Of a stretch of 64,000 bases of DNA, positions 42,074 through 51,551 are shown in pieces. The translations under genes and the position numbers were made by a program. How positions within the stretch are numbered: the first letter of the stretch is position 1; each line of letters opens with the position of its first letter. The notes beneath the pieces are model-generated. The model ran no database searches and was not told the DNA's origin. It saw only the letters and a list, made by a program, of their open reading frames with translations. The DNA is from Atlantibacter subterraneus (GTDB lineage Bacteria > Pseudomonadota > Gammaproteobacteria > Enterobacterales > Enterobacteriaceae): NCBI RefSeq assembly GCF_027853245.1, contig NZ_JAPTZM010000001.1; one strand, given 5' to 3'.

Positions 42074-42698
42074 CTTTACCTGACCAGATAATTTCGCCGG
42101 TTTGCACCAGCATCAGTTGCATTTGCAGAGTCGGCGCGCCGACGTTGCCGCTGGCGCTGGTATACAGCACATAGTGTGCGCCAACGTTACGGGCAATGCC
42201 GATTGCCTTGCTGCGCGTTCCTAAGCTGTCCTGTGGAGAGAGGCCAAGCTGCTGCTTCGCCATCGACAGCTGCTGCGCGGACACCAGGGTGAAAGTGTTG
42301 TTGTTGGCCAGCGCATTGCGCAGTGCTTCAGTGGCCGGACCGGTTTGCAGCGAACCGTTAGTACGGTTATTGACCGAATCCACCAGCAGCACGCTGCCCG
42401 CATTCACGCCACCCGCCTGCAACATTTTGCCGACCATCGGTTGCACCGCGCCGCTCCAGTCGTACTGGCGCACTTTCGGCTCTGCCGGTGTTGGTTCCTG
42501 ATGTTCAATCGGGCCCGGCTGCGACGGCACTGAAGGCACCGACGGCACGGTTGGCACCGGCTGAGGCGTCGGTACCGGTTGCTGTGGCGCAGGTGTGGCT
42601 TGATCCACCGGCGCAGGCTCCTGTTGCCCACGCATTACACACCCAGAAAGTATTAACGCTACTGTCGCCAGTAGCCAAAAACGAGGCATCGCCCTCAT
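42051..42698 (-). CDS. lpoB: Outer-membrane lipoprotein LpoB, activator of PBP1b
   Basis: ATG at 42698, with AGGGGTG upstream, gives 215 residues; GTG at 42707 is less likely. The lipobox LSGC is near residue 20, followed by a long Pro/Gln/Val linker (repeats of PVP, PTVPSVPSVPS) and the globular domain (VLLVDSVNNRTNGSL, AIGIARNVGAHYVLY). Anchored in the outer membrane, it reaches through the peptidoglycan to stimulate the transpeptidase and glycosyltransferase of PBP1b. The gene lies 12 bases after ycfL. Confidence 0.95.
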   Translation of the reverse strand: MRAMPRFWLLATVALILSGCVMRGQQEPAPVDQATPAPQQPVPTPQPVPTVPSVPSVPSQPGPIEHQEPTPAEPKVRQYDWSGAVQPMVGKMLQAGGVNAGSVLLVDSVNNRTNGSLQTGPATEALRNALANNNTFTLVSAQQLSMAKQQLGLSPQDSLGTRSKAIGIARNVGAHYVLYTSASGNVGAPTLQMQLMLVQTGEIIWSGKGAVSQIQ

Positions 42699-42710
42699 TA
42701 ATATCACCCC

Positions 42711-43085
42711 TTATAACCAGAGATAGAGTCGAACCTGGCTGGCGCCCAAAAATGGCGACGCCGCATTCAGCACGGTACGGCTGTGCGCAGGTATGATTAC
42801 CGTGGCGGACTTATCCAGTGGATGCAATTCCAGTCCGCTCTCTTCGTACCAGTAAAATTGATAGTTCAGCGTTACGGGCACATCCTTTTCATTGTAAAGC
42901 GTACTGGTGGCGACAAGCTTGCCGGATTGACTGGATAATTCTGGTTTTTCAGCAATAACGCCAGCCGCCATCACCGAGGTCTCCATCACCAGCGTTTGCC
43001 GGTCGCTTACCGGGATTTCCGGGCGCGAGCTGCACCCTGCCAGCACCATCAGCGAACACAATGCCAGAAGGCACGCACGTTTCAT
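42711..43085 (-). CDS. ycfL: YcfL family lipoprotein
   Basis: From ATG 43085 the protein has 124 residues with a lipobox LAGC near residue 18, then a single beta-rich domain (LYNEKDVPVTLNYQFYWYEESGLEL, SPFLGASQVRLYLWL), the YcfL/DUF1425 family. The extra codons upstream in the open frame lie inside hinT. It is found together with hinT and lpoB in most enterobacteria; function unknown, presumably at the outer membrane. It starts 1 base after the hinT stop codon. Confidence 0.9.
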   Translation of the reverse strand: MKRACLLALCSLMVLAGCSSRPEIPVSDRQTLVMETSVMAAGVIAEKPELSSQSGKLVATSTLYNEKDVPVTLNYQFYWYEESGLELHPLDKSATVIIPAHSRTVLNAASPFLGASQVRLYLWL

Positions 43086-43086
43086 A

Positions 43087-43446
43087 TTACAGCCCTTTAT
43101 GGGAGAGCATTGGCCCCAATGCGCGTCCACCCAGCAGGTGCATGTGGATATGGTAAACCTCCTGCCCGCCGTGGCGATTGCAGTTCATGATTAAGCGGTA
43201 GCCGTCTTCGGCGATGCCTTCCTGCTCGGCGATTTTCGCCGCCACGGTCAGCATCCGGCCCAGCGCCTGCTCATGTTCCGCCGTGACGTCATTGACGGTG
43301 GGGATCAAAATATTTGGGACGATTAAGATATGGGTCGGCGCTTGCGGAGAGATATCGCGGAACGCGGTAACCAGTTCATCCTGAAACACGACGTCGGCTG
43401 GGATCTCGCGACGAATGATTTTGCTAAAAATAGTTTCTTCAGCCAT
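43087..43446 (-). CDS. hinT: HIT-family purine nucleoside phosphoramidase
   Basis: The 119-residue protein has the histidine-triad motif HIHMHLLGG near residue 100 and the start MAEETIFSKIIRREIPADVV of HinT. It hydrolyses adenosine phosphoramidates and related acyl adenylates in the cytoplasm. It is the first gene of the operon running to ycfP. GGATAC precedes the ATG. Between it and the alcohol dehydrogenase lie 186 bases with its promoter. Confidence 0.96.
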   Translation of the reverse strand: MAEETIFSKIIRREIPADVVFQDELVTAFRDISPQAPTHILIVPNILIPTVNDVTAEHEQALGRMLTVAAKIAEQEGIAEDGYRLIMNCNRHGGQEVYHIHMHLLGGRALGPMLSHKGL

Positions 43447-43632
43447 GACCGTATCCTTATTTAACGCTGCGGCGCTATAAAGCGCAGTAAACGAGTGAAC
43501 CTCTGTGGATTCAGTATATCACTCACACTGATTGCCACAAATGAAACACTGGTTTTAATCAATAGGTTGCGTGGTATTCAGTGCGAAAAATCGGTTTGTC
43601 TCGCCGGTTCGCCAGCAAAACAAACCGCCTGA

Positions 43633-44682
43633 TTACGCCGTGAGAGATGCCATATCGATGACGAAGCGGTATTTTACGTCGCTTTTCAGCATCCGCTCGT
43701 AAGCCTCGTTGATCTCCTGAATTTTAATCACTTCTACATCGGAAACGATGCCTTTCTGCGCGCAGAAATCGAGCATCTGCTGGGTTTCCGCAATCCCGCC
43801 AATGCACGAACCCGCCACGGAACGGCGGCCCAGGATCAGCGGCACGGTGTTGACGTAGGGCTGCAGCTCGCCAAGCAGGCCGACAAACACCAGCGTGCCG
43901 TCAAGGGTCAGCGTCGGCAGATAGGGATTAATGTCATGGGTATAGGGCACGGTGTCGATAATCAGGTCGAAATGGTTTTTCACCTGTTCCATATGCGACG
44001 GATCGGTGGAAATAATCACGTGATGAGCCCCGAGCCGACGCGCATCCTCTTCTTTGCCCGGCGAGCGGGTAAACAGCGTGACCTCCGCGCCCAGCCCGTT
44101 CGCCAGCTTGAGCGCCATATGCCCTAATCCACCGAGACCGACTACCGCCACTTTGCTGCCCTCGCCAATATTCCAGCGTTTGAGCGGCGACCAGGTGGTG
44201 ATACCCGCGCATAACAGCGGTGCGGCACCTTCTAAATCCAGGCCGTCCGGGATACGCAGCACAAAATCTTCGCTGGCGAGAATAGCCTGTGAGTACCCGC
44301 CAAACGTGGGGCGATGATCGAAGCGATCCTGACCGTTATAGGTCTGGATGTTGCCTTCTTCGCAATACTGCTCCAGCCCCTGCTTGCAGGGGTTACACTC
44401 GCGACACGAATCCACCATACAGCCGATGCCCGCCAGATCGCCGGGTTTAAATTTGGTCACCTTGTCGCCCACCGCCGTGACCCGGCCAATGATTTCATGG
44501 CCTGGCACCAGCGGATACTGGCTGAAGCCCCAGTCGTTACGAGCCTGATGGAGATCGGAGTGGCACACGCCGCAATAAAGGATCTCCAGCGTCACGTCAT
44601 CGGGGCGCGGGGTACGGCGTTCAACCTGGAAAGGCGTTAACGGTTCAGTGGGGGAAAGCGCTGCATAACCTGAAACTTTCAT
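43633..44682 (-). CDS. Zinc-dependent alcohol dehydrogenase (YahK/Ahr-like)
   Basis: The 349-residue enzyme is of the cinnamyl-alcohol/YahK group of medium-chain dehydrogenases: catalytic zinc ligands in CGVCHSDLH and GHEIIG, structural zinc cysteines in CRECNPCKQGLEQYC, nucleotide motif VVGLGGLGHMALK, and the end INEAYERMLKSDVKYRFVIDM. It should reduce a broad range of aldehydes with NADPH. In E. coli hinT and fhuE are direct neighbours, so this gene is an insertion in an otherwise conserved block. It appears to be a single-gene unit. Confidence 0.9.
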   Translation of the reverse strand: MKVSGYAALSPTEPLTPFQVERRTPRPDDVTLEILYCGVCHSDLHQARNDWGFSQYPLVPGHEIIGRVTAVGDKVTKFKPGDLAGIGCMVDSCRECNPCKQGLEQYCEEGNIQTYNGQDRFDHRPTFGGYSQAILASEDFVLRIPDGLDLEGAAPLLCAGITTWSPLKRWNIGEGSKVAVVGLGGLGHMALKLANGLGAEVTLFTRSPGKEEDARRLGAHHVIISTDPSHMEQVKNHFDLIIDTVPYTHDINPYLPTLTLDGTLVFVGLLGELQPYVNTVPLILGRRSVAGSCIGGIAETQQMLDFCAQKGIVSDVEVIKIQEINEAYERMLKSDVKYRFVIDMASLTA

Positions 44683-45060
44683 CTTTGTTCTCTCTCGCTG
44701 TAAACAGACCTATTCACTGTAGACCCGCCCCCTGCTGATAACCACTGCGCGAAAAATTACGCCCCGCACCCAGCCATGGATCACATCGGTTTCCGGCGCG
44801 TATCCGGCTGTTTATGTTGTGAAATCGTGATGCGGCGGGATCAATGACGTTAACTAACGCACCCTTCAGCGCGATCGTTATCACTGTTTCCGGAATCCTG
44901 TTTCAGTTTCCCTCTTACATTTGTTTACACCAATCAATCAAATGCATATAGTTCTCATTTTTATTCGTATCTCTGATATTTCTTGCACCCACAACAGCTA
45001 TGCGCCCTCAGGAAAACCGGGCCGCGCAGCAAAATTTGCGTCTTTTATTAAGGGTTAATC
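44683..45060. other. Divergent promoter region between the dehydrogenase and fhuE
   Basis: About 380 bases without a gene. The right half is AT-rich and should hold the fhuE promoter and a leader; a possible Fur site is listed separately. AAGGGTTAATC directly precedes the fhuE ATG. Confidence 0.5.
44940..44961. promoter_or_regulatory. Possible Fur box of fhuE
   Basis: AAATGCATATAGTTCTCATTTT contains AATGAGAA on the minus strand and an AT-rich half like Fur sites, but matches the 19-bp consensus only in part. Iron repression of fhuE is known in E. coli. Confidence 0.35.
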
Positions 45061-47256
45061 ATGTCTTTTGTTATTAATACCAGGAAAAATGTTTTGCCGC
45101 ACCGCTCGCTGCTGGCGATGTGCGTTTGCGCCGCCCTGCCGGTGAGTAGCGCGTTCGCTGCGCCGCAGTCTGAAGATACCGTGCTGGTAGAAGCCTCTGC
45201 CGATAACGCGCAGGCTGAAGAGAGCCAGGATTACAGCGTTAAAACCACGACGACCGGCACCAAACTGCTGCTGGTTCCGCGCGATATTCCGCAGTCTGTT
45301 AGTGTGATCAGCCAGCAGCGCATGCAGGATCAGGAACTCAACACCATCGGTGAAGTATTGGATAACACCACCGGTGTAAGCGCTTCGCGTATTGACAGCC
45401 ACCGAACCAACTTCTTCGCACGTGGCTTCTTCATCAGCAACTTTGCTTATGAAGATATGCCGACCTTCCTGGATAACCGCTGGAACTTTGGCGATACCGC
45501 AGGCGACACGGCTATTTTTGAAAAAATTGAAGTGGTACGCGGCGCGGCTGGCCTGATGAGCGGTACCGGCAACCCTTCTGCTTACGTCAACATGGTCCGT
45601 AAGCATGCCGACAGCAAAGAATTCAAAGGTTCGGTTTCCGCTACTTACGGCAGTTGGGATAAACAGCGTTATGTGATGGACCTTCAGGCGCCCCTGACCG
45701 AGTCGGGCGATGTCCGTGGACGCGTGATCGCCGGTTATCAGGATAATGACTCCTGGCTGGAGCGTAACCACTACCGTAAGAAGTTTGTTTACGGGGTGGT
45801 TGATGCCGATATTACCGACTCTACCACCCTCTCTCTGGGTTATGACTATCAGGAAAATGAAGAAGATAGCCCGACCTGGGGTGGATTCCCGTCATTATTC
45901 AGCGACGGTAGCCGCACCGATTTCCGCCGTGGTTTCAATACCGCTGCCGACTGGGCCTATTCCAATGGTGATTCTTCCAAAGTCTTTGCAAACCTGACGC
46001 AACGTTTTGGCGACGGCTGGGAAATGAAGGTTAACGCCATGCACGCCGAAACCAATTTTGACGGCAAGCTGATGTATATCGACGGTTACCCGGACAAAAC
46101 CACGGGACTGTATGACGCATCGCAATTCCAGGGCGCATGGGGCGGCTGGAACCGCGGCGAGCGTAAGCAGGATTCTGTTGACGCGTTTGTGCGCGGTGGT
46201 TACGACCTGTTAGGACGCCAGCATGAAGTGATGTTCGGCGGCAGCTACAGCCGCCAGCGTAATAATTACGATAACTCTTATCCGGTTAACGACAATTACG
46301 GTCTGATGGACGTGGGCAGCATTTATGACTACAACGGCAACCTGGCTGATCCGCAATGGTCTGAGTGGGCGCTTTACCAACGCGACGTGATCCGTCAAAA
46401 AGCCGTGTACGCTGCTACTCGCCTGTCGCTTGCTGACCCGCTGCACCTGATTCTGGGCGCGCGTTATACCGAGTGGAGTGCAAAGTACAACCTGGAGCGT
46501 AAACCAGACGAAATTCGTAACACCAAATTCGACGATGTTACGCCGTATGCGGGCCTGATTTACGACATCAACGATACCTGGTCGGCCTATACCAGCTATA
46601 CCTCAATCTTCCAGCCGAGCGGCCAACGTGACGCCAATAGCGAATTCCTCGATCCTACCACCGGTAAAAGCTATGAAGCGGGCATCAAAGGCGACTGGGA
46701 CAACACGCGCCTGACGGCTTCGCTGTCGGTATTCCGCACCGAGCAGGATAAGGTCGCGGTTTCTACCGGTCAGGCCATTCCGGGTTCCGGCGGGCAAACC
46801 GCGTATAAATCCGTGGACGGTACGGTCAGTAAAGGCGTGGAGTTTGAGCTGAACGGCGCACTGACGGATAACTGGCAGCTGACCTTCGGTGCCAGCCGCT
46901 ATATCGCTGATGACGAAAACGGGGATGCGGTGAATCCGGCTCAGCCGCGTACTACCGCCAAACTGTTTACCCGCTATCAACTGCCGATGCTGCCTGAGTT
47001 AGCGGTAGGCGGTGGCGTTCGCTGGCAGAATAAAACCTGGAACCTTATCGACAACGGTCCGAATGGCGTATCGCGTGTATCCCAGAACGGGTATGCGGTG
47101 GTGGATTTATTTACCCGCTATCAGGTGACAAAAGACTTCGCCGTTCAGGCCAACCTGAACAACGTGTTTGATAAAGAGTATTACGACTATCTGGACACCT
47201 ACGGGGTTTACGGCGCGCCGCGCAACTTCTCTGTGACCGCGAACTACAGCTTCTGA
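45061..47256 (+). CDS. fhuE: FhuE, TonB-dependent receptor for coprogen and rhodotorulic acid
   Basis: The 731-residue outer-membrane protein has a signal peptide ending SSAFAAP (near residue 36), a TonB-box region EDTVLVEAS, the plug domain (RDIPQSVSVISQQRMQDQE, VEVVRGAAGLMSGTGNPSA-like stretch) and a 22-strand barrel ending in the family's terminal Phe (VTANYSF). Length is within two residues of E. coli FhuE. It imports ferric hydroxamate siderophores made by fungi. It is a single gene, with ptsG convergent downstream. Confidence 0.95.
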   Translation: MSFVINTRKNVLPHRSLLAMCVCAALPVSSAFAAPQSEDTVLVEASADNAQAEESQDYSVKTTTTGTKLLLVPRDIPQSVSVISQQRMQDQELNTIGEVLDNTTGVSASRIDSHRTNFFARGFFISNFAYEDMPTFLDNRWNFGDTAGDTAIFEKIEVVRGAAGLMSGTGNPSAYVNMVRKHADSKEFKGSVSATYGSWDKQRYVMDLQAPLTESGDVRGRVIAGYQDNDSWLERNHYRKKFVYGVVDADITDSTTLSLGYDYQENEEDSPTWGGFPSLFSDGSRTDFRRGFNTAADWAYSNGDSSKVFANLTQRFGDGWEMKVNAMHAETNFDGKLMYIDGYPDKTTGLYDASQFQGAWGGWNRGERKQDSVDAFVRGGYDLLGRQHEVMFGGSYSRQRNNYDNSYPVNDNYGLMDVGSIYDYNGNLADPQWSEWALYQRDVIRQKAVYAATRLSLADPLHLILGARYTEWSAKYNLERKPDEIRNTKFDDVTPYAGLIYDINDTWSAYTSYTSIFQPSGQRDANSEFLDPTTGKSYEAGIKGDWDNTRLTASLSVFRTEQDKVAVSTGQAIPGSGGQTAYKSVDGTVSKGVEFELNGALTDNWQLTFGASRYIADDENGDAVNPAQPRTTAKLFTRYQLPMLPELAVGGGVRWQNKTWNLIDNGPNGVSRVSQNGYAVVDLFTRYQVTKDFAVQANLNNVFDKEYYDYLDTYGVYGAPRNFSVTANYSF

Positions 47257-47326
47257 TGCCTCTCTGGCGGGGACGTTAACGCGTCTCCGCCATTTTTACG
47301 TCCCTTCCCCGCCTGGATTGCAGGCA

Positions 47327-47353
47327 ATAAAAAAGGGAGCCTTACGGCTCCCT
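47327..47353 (-). terminator. Rho-independent terminator of ptsG (and possibly fhuE)
   Basis: GGGAGCC pairs with GGCTCCC; a run of A residues before it gives the T run on the minus strand, 20 bases beyond the ptsG stop codon. Confidence 0.8.
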
Positions 47354-47372
47354 CAGTCTCCCCGAACAACGC

Positions 47373-48806
47373 TTAGCTGTTACGGATGTATTCATCCATT
47401 TCAGTTTTCAGGTTATCGGATTTAGTACCGAAAATCGCCTGAACGCCGGAACCTGCAACAACCACGCCCGCAGCACCGAGTTTTTTCAGGCCAGGCTGGT
47501 CGACTTTCGCCACATCGGCCACGCTAACGCGCAGGCGGGTGATGCAGGCATCCAGGTTAGTGATGTTTTCTTTGCCGCCGAAAGCCGCAACCAGAGCCGG
47601 TGCCATTTCGCTGGTACCAGTGGCTTTGCTGTCTTCGGTTGCATCTTCACGACCCGGGGTTTTCAGGTCCAGCGCTTTGATCAGCACGCGGAAGATGGTG
47701 TAGTAAACCACCGCGTAGCCTGCACCCACAATCGGGAACAGCCACAGTTTGCTGCTGTTGCCGGACAGAACGATGAAGTCAATCAGGCCGTGAGAGAACG
47801 AGGTACCGTCACGCATACCCAGCAGGATACAGATCGGGAATGCCAGGCCTGCCAGAATCGCGTGGATGATGTACAGGATCGGCGCAACGAACATAAAGGA
47901 GAACTCGATCGGCTCGGTGATACCGGTCAGGAACGAGGTCAGCGCAGCGGAGATCATGATACCGCCGACTTTAGCGCGGTTTTCCGGCTTAGCAGAGTGC
48001 CAGATGGCAATCGCGGCAGCAGGCAGACCGTACATTTTGAACAGGAAGCCACCAGACAGCATGCCCGCAGTCGGGTCGCCTGCCATGTAACGCGGGATAT
48101 CGCCGTGGAACACCTGGCCTGCGGCGTTGGTGTATTCGCCAATCTGCATCTGGAAAGGAACGTTCCAGATATGGTGCAGACCAAACGGCACCAGGCAGCG
48201 CTCGATAAAGCCATAGATACCAAACGCCACTACCGGGTTCTGATAGGCAGCCCACTGGGAGAAGGTCTGGATAGCAGAGCCAATCGGCGGCCAAATAAAG
48301 GACAGGATAACGCCCGTGAAGATCGCAGCCAGACCAGAGATGATCGGCACGAAACGCTTACCGGCGAAGAAGCCCAGATACTCAGGAAGCTTGATGCGGT
48401 AGAAACGGTTGAACATGTAGGCGGCAATCGCACCCGAGATGATCCCGCCAAGCACACCGGTATCGGCCAGGTGTTTAGCAGCGATCTCTTCCGGCGGAAG
48501 ATGCAGAACCAGCGGCGCAACCACAGCCATGGTTTTCACCATGATGCCGTAAGCCACCACAGCGGCGAGAGCGGAAACGCCATCGTTATTGGTAAAGCCA
48601 AGCGCGACACCAATGGCGAAAATCAGCGGCATGTTGGCGAAAACTGATCCGCCCGCTTCTGCCATCACATGGGAAACCACCGCTGGCAGCCAGCTGAAGT
48701 TTGCGGAACCGACGCCCAGCAGAATACCTGCGATCGGGAGTACGGATACCGGCAGCATCAGCGATTTACCCACCTTTTGCAGGTTAGCAAATGCATTCTT
48801 AAACAT
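47373..48806 (-). CDS. ptsG: Glucose-specific PTS enzyme IICB
   Basis: The 477-residue protein is E. coli-like throughout. The membrane IIC domain (about 1-380) has its substrate-site motif GITEPIEFSF, and after a linker the cytoplasmic IIB domain carries the phosphorylated cysteine (Cys421 in the TNLDACITRLRVSV motif). It takes up and phosphorylates glucose using phosphate from EIIA-Glc. The leader carries the SgrS pairing region, and CRP and Mlc sites are visible upstream. Confidence 0.97.
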   Translation of the reverse strand: MFKNAFANLQKVGKSLMLPVSVLPIAGILLGVGSANFSWLPAVVSHVMAEAGGSVFANMPLIFAIGVALGFTNNDGVSALAAVVAYGIMVKTMAVVAPLVLHLPPEEIAAKHLADTGVLGGIISGAIAAYMFNRFYRIKLPEYLGFFAGKRFVPIISGLAAIFTGVILSFIWPPIGSAIQTFSQWAAYQNPVVAFGIYGFIERCLVPFGLHHIWNVPFQMQIGEYTNAAGQVFHGDIPRYMAGDPTAGMLSGGFLFKMYGLPAAAIAIWHSAKPENRAKVGGIMISAALTSFLTGITEPIEFSFMFVAPILYIIHAILAGLAFPICILLGMRDGTSFSHGLIDFIVLSGNSSKLWLFPIVGAGYAVVYYTIFRVLIKALDLKTPGREDATEDSKATGTSEMAPALVAAFGGKENITNLDACITRLRVSVADVAKVDQPGLKKLGAAGVVVAGSGVQAIFGTKSDNLKTEMDEYIRNS

Positions 48807-48834
48807 AATTGAGAGTGCTCCTGAGTATTAGTGC
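48807..48834 (-). promoter_or_regulatory. SgrS small-RNA target at the ptsG ribosome binding site
   Basis: On the minus strand the 28 bases before the ATG read CACTAATACTCAGGAG and CACTCTCAATT, nearly identical to the E. coli ptsG segment paired by SgrS under glucose-phosphate stress. The AGGAG within it is the Shine-Dalgarno site. The sgrS gene itself is not in this window. Confidence 0.75.
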
Positions 48835-48902
48835 TTTTTACGCGTTTAACGCATCAGCCTGTGGGGAGAGACAGGCCATAAACAGGGCATCTAAGTGCCC
48901 TT

Positions 48903-48926
48903 TATTTATTACGCAGAGTAAAATAA
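48903..48926. promoter_or_regulatory. Mlc operator of ptsG
   Basis: On the minus strand TATTTTACTCTGCGTAATAA is an imperfect palindrome close to the Mlc operator of E. coli ptsG, where Mlc represses in the absence of glucose transport. Confidence 0.65.
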
Positions 48927-48941
48927 ATAGGCTCAACATTG

Positions 48942-48959
48942 TTTGACAGCTATCACGTT
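48942..48959. promoter_or_regulatory. CRP site of ptsG
   Basis: On the minus strand AACGTGATAGCTGTCAAA is nearly the same as the CRP site in the E. coli ptsG promoter (CGTGA-N6-GTCAAA). Confidence 0.65.
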
Positions 48960-49111
48960 TCAGCAAAACGCAGGCCAAAAACTTTCATTTCTTTACATTA
49001 GAGATGTCTGAATGTGTCTAAACGCAGCGTCACCGCCCTTTTTCAGGCGGTGAACTTTACTCGCTTTAAATATTAATTACGAGCTTTAAAATAACTGTGA
49101 GAGCCTGCGGA

Positions 49112-49900
49112 TCAGGCGAGGTGGGAGAGGTCGAGATGGAAGAGTTCGGAGAAATTACGCGTGGTGATACGCGCCAGTTCCTCGACGGAAACCCCTTTAA
49201 GCACAGCCATGTACTCAGCGACATCTCTCACTAACGCTGGCTGGTTCTCTTTGCCGCGATGAGGCACTGGCGTCAGCCAGGGGGAATCCGTTTCAATCAA
49301 CAAACGATCGAGCGGTACGTATCGCGCGGCCTCGCGCAATTGCTCTGCATTGCGAAACGTCACGATACCGGAAAACGAGATATACATTCCCATATCGAGA
49401 AGCTTCGCTGCCGTTTCCTTGTCCTCAGTAAAACAGTGTAGTACGCCACCGCATTCCGTCACGTTTTCCTCGCGCAGGATCGCCAGGGTGTCTTCACGGG
49501 CGTCGCGGGTGTGGACGATCACTGGTTTATTCAGCTCGCAGCCAATACGCAGGTGGTTGCGGAACGATTCCTGCTGCTGAGGTTTGGTTTCCGGGGTGTA
49601 GTAATAGTCGAGGCCAGTTTCGCCCATGGCGACCACGCGCGGGTCCGCCGCCAGCTGGCGCAGTTGTTCGACGTCCCAGGCCTCATCCTGATTCAGCGGA
49701 TGAACGCCGCAGGAGTACGCCACGTTATTGCGTTCGCCAATCATTTCACGCATCGCCCGGTAGCCCGGCAACGTGGTGGCTACCGCCAGGCAAAACTTCA
49801 CGTCGCGCGCAGCGGCTTTTTCCAGTACATCGTCAACACTGGCGTGCAGCGTCTTGTAGTCCAGCCCGTCAAGGTGGCAGTGTGAATCAACTAAAAACAT
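49112..49900 (-). CDS. ycfH: TatD-family metal-dependent hydrolase YcfH
   Basis: ATG at 49900 gives 262 residues beginning MFLVDSHCHLD, the first metal motif of the TatD amidohydrolase fold; later ligands are in GETGLDYYY, VIVHTRDA, VLHCFTE and LIETDSPWL. TatD proteins are metal-dependent DNases or hydrolases acting in DNA repair and quality control; YcfH substrate is not fixed. The gene follows holB by 8 bases and ends the mltG-tmk-holB-ycfH unit. The earlier in-frame ATG at 49948 lies inside holB. Confidence 0.93.
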   Translation of the reverse strand: MFLVDSHCHLDGLDYKTLHASVDDVLEKAAARDVKFCLAVATTLPGYRAMREMIGERNNVAYSCGVHPLNQDEAWDVEQLRQLAADPRVVAMGETGLDYYYTPETKPQQQESFRNHLRIGCELNKPVIVHTRDAREDTLAILREENVTECGGVLHCFTEDKETAAKLLDMGMYISFSGIVTFRNAEQLREAARYVPLDRLLIETDSPWLTPVPHRGKENQPALVRDVAEYMAVLKGVSVEELARITTRNFSELFHLDLSHLA

Positions 49901-49908
49901 AGTGTCTC

Positions 49909-50916
49909 TCAGAGAGGGGAATGCGGGAGCGGTGCGCCAGTGCGCCATACCTGTTCCCAGTTTAAGAGTAGTTCAGTGAGTATCAGTTCGCGGTTAAGCC
50001 CGGCGACCGAGATAAGCTGTTCGCGGCATGGCAGCAGCAGATTCAGCATCGACTGCAACCGGTCAGTGGGCAGCAACGTCGCCAGCCGTTGGCTGTTCGC
50101 GGATAAATCCACATGGGTGCTATACCCCCCTGCCCCCTGCTGGCACTTGATGGCGTCCAGCAGCAGCGCCGCCAGCCAGTGCAGGCGCATCGCCGCGTCA
50201 TCGTGATGCAGGTCGGGCAGCAGCGTCAGCGCATCGCGTGCAGCAATGGCCTGTTCCAGACGTTCCGCCAGCAACGGACGCTGCGCCCAGCCGCTGGTTT
50301 GCAGCAGTTCCAGCGCCGCCGCGGGCGCGCCACCGCTTAACCGCAAGGCGGCAATACGCTGATCCTGGGGCACATCGGTTTCACGCGCCAGCCAGGCTTG
50401 CGCCCAGCGATCTTCCGGCGGCGACAGGTGCCAGTATAAACAGCGGCTGCGCAGCGTGGCGGGCAAACGCTCCGGCGCGCGGCAGCCCAGCATAAACCAG
50501 GTTTTTTCCGGCGGTTCTTCAAGGGTTTTCAGCAGCGCGTTGGCGGCAGCTTCCGTCAGCTGCGCGGCATCTTTGATCCACACCACTTTCGCACCGCCCA
50601 ACCGGGCACGATCGTACAGCTTTTCGGTCACTTCGCGGATCGCGTCAATGCCCAGCGTCGCTTTGCCTTTTTCAGGTTCAATAAGATAGTAATCGGGATG
50701 CGTCTGGGCCTGCATCAGCTGACAGGCGCGGCATTGCCCGCAGCTTTTCTGCCCGTCCGGCTGCTGGCACATCAACCAGCGGCCAAGGGCATAAATCAGC
50801 GAGTCGTCCCCCATGCCCGGCAGGGCATGAACCAGTAACGCATGGTGACCACGGCCAGCCTGATGGTTCGCCACCAGCTGCTCATAGGCAGGACGCAGCC
50901 ATGGATACCATTTCAT
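49909..50916 (-). CDS. holB: DNA polymerase III delta' subunit
   Basis: The 335-residue protein is the clamp-loader delta' subunit: zinc-finger cysteines in CGQCRACQLMQAQTHPDYY near residues 50-65, and the SRC motif in LRSRCLYW. The Walker A region is degenerate, as usual for delta', which does not hydrolyse ATP. Its ATG overlaps the tmk stop codon, as in E. coli. Confidence 0.96.
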   Translation of the reverse strand: MKWYPWLRPAYEQLVANHQAGRGHHALLVHALPGMGDDSLIYALGRWLMCQQPDGQKSCGQCRACQLMQAQTHPDYYLIEPEKGKATLGIDAIREVTEKLYDRARLGGAKVVWIKDAAQLTEAAANALLKTLEEPPEKTWFMLGCRAPERLPATLRSRCLYWHLSPPEDRWAQAWLARETDVPQDQRIAALRLSGGAPAAALELLQTSGWAQRPLLAERLEQAIAARDALTLLPDLHHDDAAMRLHWLAALLLDAIKCQQGAGGYSTHVDLSANSQRLATLLPTDRLQSMLNLLLPCREQLISVAGLNRELILTELLLNWEQVWRTGAPLPHSPL

Positions 50917-51551
50917 TACGCCTGCTCCTTAACCCAGCGCGTCACCGTTTCACGAATCGCCTGGGTTACTGCCTCCAGCGATTGCGTCGCGTCGATAGTA
51001 TGGATACGGCTGTCCGACGCCGCCAGTTCCAGATAGCGGGCGCGGGTACGATGAAAGAAATCAAACGACTCTTGTTCGATGCGATCCAGATCGCCGCGCG
51101 CGCGGGCGCGCTTAAGACCAATCACCGGATCGACGTCCAGATACAGCGTCAGATCCGGGGCGAAGTCGCCTAATACGGCCTGGCGTAAGGTGCTGAGAAG
51201 ATGGGCATCAATGCCGCGACCACCGCCCTGATAGGCCTGGGTCGACAGATCGTGACGATCGCCGATCACCCATGCGCCGCGCGCCAGCGCCGGTTTGATT
51301 ACGGTTTCCACCAGCTGCACCCGCGCCGCGTAAAACATCAGCACTTCTGCTTTGTCGGTAATCACTTCGTCGCCGACGGATTTAATATCCAACACCAGGC
51401 TGCGCAGTTTTTCCGCCAGAATGGTGCCGCCGGGTTCGCGGGTAAAGGCCATATCCTCAATACCCAGCGATTTCAGCGTCTCCACTACCACATTGCGCGC
51501 CGTGGTTTTCCCTGCTCCCTCTAATCCCTCAATGACAATGTACTTGCCCAT
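50916..51551 (-). CDS. tmk: Thymidylate kinase
   Basis: The 211-residue enzyme shows the P-loop IEGLEGAGKTT near residue 10, the DR(H) motif GDRHDLSTQAYQGGGRG and the LID segment ARGDLDRIEQES. It phosphorylates dTMP to dTDP. Its start lies inside the 3' end of mltG (23-base overlap), so the genes mltG, tmk and holB are coupled. Confidence 0.97.
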   Translation of the reverse strand: MGKYIVIEGLEGAGKTTARNVVVETLKSLGIEDMAFTREPGGTILAEKLRSLVLDIKSVGDEVITDKAEVLMFYAARVQLVETVIKPALARGAWVIGDRHDLSTQAYQGGGRGIDAHLLSTLRQAVLGDFAPDLTLYLDVDPVIGLKRARARGDLDRIEQESFDFFHRTRARYLELAASDSRIHTIDATQSLEAVTQAIRETVTRWVKEQA

